Origin: WVWW01 sp041568335
Lineage (GTDB): Bacteria > Acidobacteriota > Polarisedimenticolia > Polarisedimenticolales > Polarisedimenticolaceae
Reading direction: 5' to 3'
Length of the DNA stretch: 7,619 bases
NCBI GenBank assembly: GCA_041568335.1
Contig: JBFFZZ010000145.1
Location: forward strand, 1-7,619
The notes beneath the pieces were generated by a model. That model was not told the DNA's origin. It saw nothing but the letters and a program-made list of their open reading frames with translations, and did no database searches. Position numbers and translations under genes: made by a program. This document shows positions 6,326-7,619 of this stretch, in pieces. The first letter of the stretch is position 1. Each line of letters begins with the position of its first letter.

Positions 6326-6350
6326 TCGGTGACGTGAGGCAAAGGGGACA

Positions 6351-6377
6351 CGAAAGTATTTCGATGAAACCTTTTCA
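6351..6377. promoter_or_regulatory. tandem palindromes YGAAA-N3-TTTCR, candidate operator
   Basis: CGAAA-GTA-TTTCG (6351-6363) and TGAAA-CCT-TTTCA (6365-6377) are two perfect 5-bp inverted repeats with 3-bp centres. They share the same GAAA/TTTC core and are separated by a single base, so their centres are 14 bp apart. They lie between the divergent sodC and MBOAT genes, about 68 and 82 bp upstream of the predicted sodC transcript start and 69-95 bp upstream of the MBOAT start codon. This fits a dimeric regulator bound at paired sites; I do not recognise the regulator. Confidence 0.45.
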
Positions 6378-6393
6378 ACTCTTGCGCGTTGAA
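6374..6393. repeat. short inverted repeat TTCAAC-N8-GTTGAA
   Basis: Perfect 6-bp arms (6374-6379 and 6388-6393) are separated by 8 bp. The left arm overlaps the second GAAA/TTTC palindrome. It could be a separate operator half-site pair or chance. No matching promoter hexamers for the MBOAT gene were found around it. Confidence 0.3.
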
Positions 6394-6445
6394 CGATGGG
6401 AGACCGGCTGGACCAGGGCGGGGAACACGCTCCGGGGGGCGAAGC

Positions 6446-7619
6446 TTGATTTTCAACACACCGATCTTCTTCCTCTTCTTTACGGTGTTCCTCCTGTTGT
6501 ACGGCCTGGTGATCCTGCGGCGCCGTCCCCGGGTGTTCCTGATCATTATCTCCAGCCTGGTCTTTTACGGCGCCTGGAACTACCGCTTCATCCCGCTGCT
6601 GGTCGGCAGCGCGGTCGCCGATTATTTCATCGCCCAGTCGATCCACGCTGCGTCGGACGTACGGACCCGGAAACGCTGGCTGAGCCTCTCGATCGTGATC
6701 AACCTCGGCGTTCTGGCGCTGTTCAAATACGCCGATTTCGTTCTCGACTCGGTGGCGGACTTCGTGGGCCTGTTCGGCGTCGAGGCGGATCTCCCCACGC
6801 TTGCCTGGGTGCTGCCGGTGGGCATCTCGTTCTACACGTTTCAGAGCATGAGCTACACGATCGACGTGTACCGCGGGGTCATGGAGCCGCGCAAGGGGCT
6901 GGCCGAGTTCGTCGCGTCGGTGTCGTTCTTCCCGCAGCTCGTCGCCGGGCCGATCCTGCGCGCGCGTCAGATCCTTCCGCAGATGCATGCGATCCCGGTG
7001 CCGACCTGGAACCAGATCAAGTACGGTTGCCTGTTGATCACCGCCGGGGTGTTCAAGAAGACCGTCGCGGATTTGCTGGCGATCCCGGTGGCCCGCGCGT
7101 TCGACTCCGCGGAGCCGGTCAGCCTGTTCGAAACGTGGATCGGCGTGCTCGCGTTCGCCGGTCAGATCTACGGCGACTTCGCCGGCTACACCGACATGGC
7201 GATCGGCATCGCGATGCTGCTCGGCTTCAAGATCCCGCTCAACTTCCGGTTGCCCTATTTCGCCGTATCCCCGGTTGATTTCTGGCGCCGCTGGCACATC
7301 TCCCTGTCGAGCTGGCTGCGCGACTACCTGTACGTCTCGCTCGGCGGGAACCGCAACAACCGCCGCGTGCGCAACGTGATGATCACGATGCTGCTGGGCG
7401 GCCTCTGGCACGGCGCCGCCTGGACGTTCGTGGTCTGGGGCTTCTTCCACGGCCTGCTGATCTCGGCCGCGCATCAGCTCGGAAAAGTGCGTGGCCTCGC
7501 CGCCTTTCACGAGCGGCCTTCGAGCGGAGTCCAGCTCCTCAAGTGGGCGCTGACCTTCTATCTCGTCCTCATCGGCTGGGTGCTCTTCCGAGCCCCGGAC
7601 CTCGGCTCGGCTTTCGCCA
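6446..7619 (+). CDS. MBOAT-family O-acyltransferase, AlgI-like (3' end outside the window)
   Basis: This is a polytopic inner-membrane acyltransferase of the AlgI/DltB group, which moves acyl (usually acetyl) groups to an extracytoplasmic carbohydrate or related acceptor. The window shows 391 codons with no stop. I choose TTG 6446 because it yields 'MIFNTPIFFLFF', the usual N terminus of AlgI relatives; the other in-frame TTG (6389) adds 19 hydrophilic residues. A G-run at 6434-6439 is a weak ribosome binding site. Family motifs in order: 'LVFYGAWNYRF' (38-48), 'VGISFYTFQSMSYTIDVYRG' (125-144), 'FFPQLVAGPILRARQ' (161-175), 'YGDFAGYTDMAIGIAMLLGF' (242-261), 'DFWRRWHISLSSWLRDYLY' (278-296), 'LGGNR' (299-303) and 'GGLWHGAAWTFVVWG' (318-332), whose H322 is the predicted catalytic histidine. 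About 80-120 residues are missing, judging by typical AlgI length. The acceptor cannot be read from this window; a partner SGNH/AlgJ-like protein often lies downstream. Confidence 0.93.
   Translation, partial: MIFNTPIFFLFFTVFLLLYGLVILRRRPRVFLIIISSLVFYGAWNYRFIPLLVGSAVADYFIAQSIHAASDVRTRKRWLSLSIVINLGVLALFKYADFVLDSVADFVGLFGVEADLPTLAWVLPVGISFYTFQSMSYTIDVYRGVMEPRKGLAEFVASVSFFPQLVAGPILRARQILPQMHAIPVPTWNQIKYGCLLITAGVFKKTVADLLAIPVARAFDSAEPVSLFETWIGVLAFAGQIYGDFAGYTDMAIGIAMLLGFKIPLNFRLPYFAVSPVDFWRRWHISLSSWLRDYLYVSLGGNRNNRRVRNVMITMLLGGLWHGAAWTFVVWGFFHGLLISAAHQLGKVRGLAAFHERPSSGVQLLKWALTFYLVLIGWVLFRAPDLGSAFA

Noticed and set aside
5441..6337. A 298-codon plus-strand frame opposite sodC and the gdhA start
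   Set aside because: It covers both strong minus-strand genes and the sodC promoter, and its product shows no family features.
6241..7278. A 345-codon plus-strand frame overlapping the MBOAT gene
   Set aside because: Its translation is Arg/Pro-rich without recognisable motifs; it is a frame-shifted shadow of the MBOAT coding sequence.
6299..7510. A 403-codon minus-strand frame opposite the MBOAT gene
   Set aside because: Its translation is a highly charged, low-complexity shadow (His/Asp/Glu/Arg-rich), whereas the plus strand encodes an unmistakable MBOAT protein in another frame.

Overview
The window is a high-GC (by eye well above 60%) bacterial chromosomal segment, densely coded, with no tRNA, rRNA, insertion sequence, CRISPR array or phage gene visible. 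A lipoprotein-type Cu/Zn superoxide dismutase, an AlgI-like MBOAT acyltransferase, a hexameric-type NADP glutamate dehydrogenase and a two-receiver PEP/pyruvate-binding protein point to a diderm bacterium. The last family and the carboxypeptidase-regulatory-like repeats are familiar from Myxococcota, Acidobacteriota, Bacteroidota and related, often uncultured, lineages. I cannot name the phylum from this window alone.

Layout. At the left edge (2-469, +) is the C-terminal end of a beta-sandwich repeat protein. It converges on rpiA with one base between the two stop codons. On the minus strand, reading right to left, come sodC (6256-5657), gdhA (5521-4160), an intrinsic terminator (4135-4105), a 987-residue receiver/PEP-synthase-like protein (4093-1130) and rpiA (1124-471). 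The last two form a tight pair: rpiA starts 5 nt after the upstream stop, and its ribosome binding site lies inside the upstream gene. On the plus strand, divergent from sodC, an MBOAT O-acyltransferase starts at a TTG (6446) and runs off the right edge.

How it fits together. gdhA (ammonium assimilation) and the receiver/PEP-like + rpiA pair (central carbon) are separated by a strong terminator, so they are probably independent units. The distal unit starts 18 nt after the terminator stem, has no Shine-Dalgarno sequence, and has a TATGAT hexamer placed so that transcription would begin at the A of the ATG. This is a candidate leaderless gene. The sodC-MBOAT intergenic region holds a good sigma70-type promoter for sodC, a GC-rich hairpin at the predicted 5' end of the sodC message, and two adjacent palindromes of the same form (YGAAA-N3-TTTCR).

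The least explained element is the 987-residue protein. It has one degenerate and one intact receiver domain and an intact-looking ATP-grasp domain of PEP-synthase type. It lacks the usual phosphohistidine and PEP/pyruvate barrel domains, which are replaced by a C-terminal region of unknown function with an invariant-looking G-T-H motif. Most remaining long open frames are antisense or shifted shadows of these genes.
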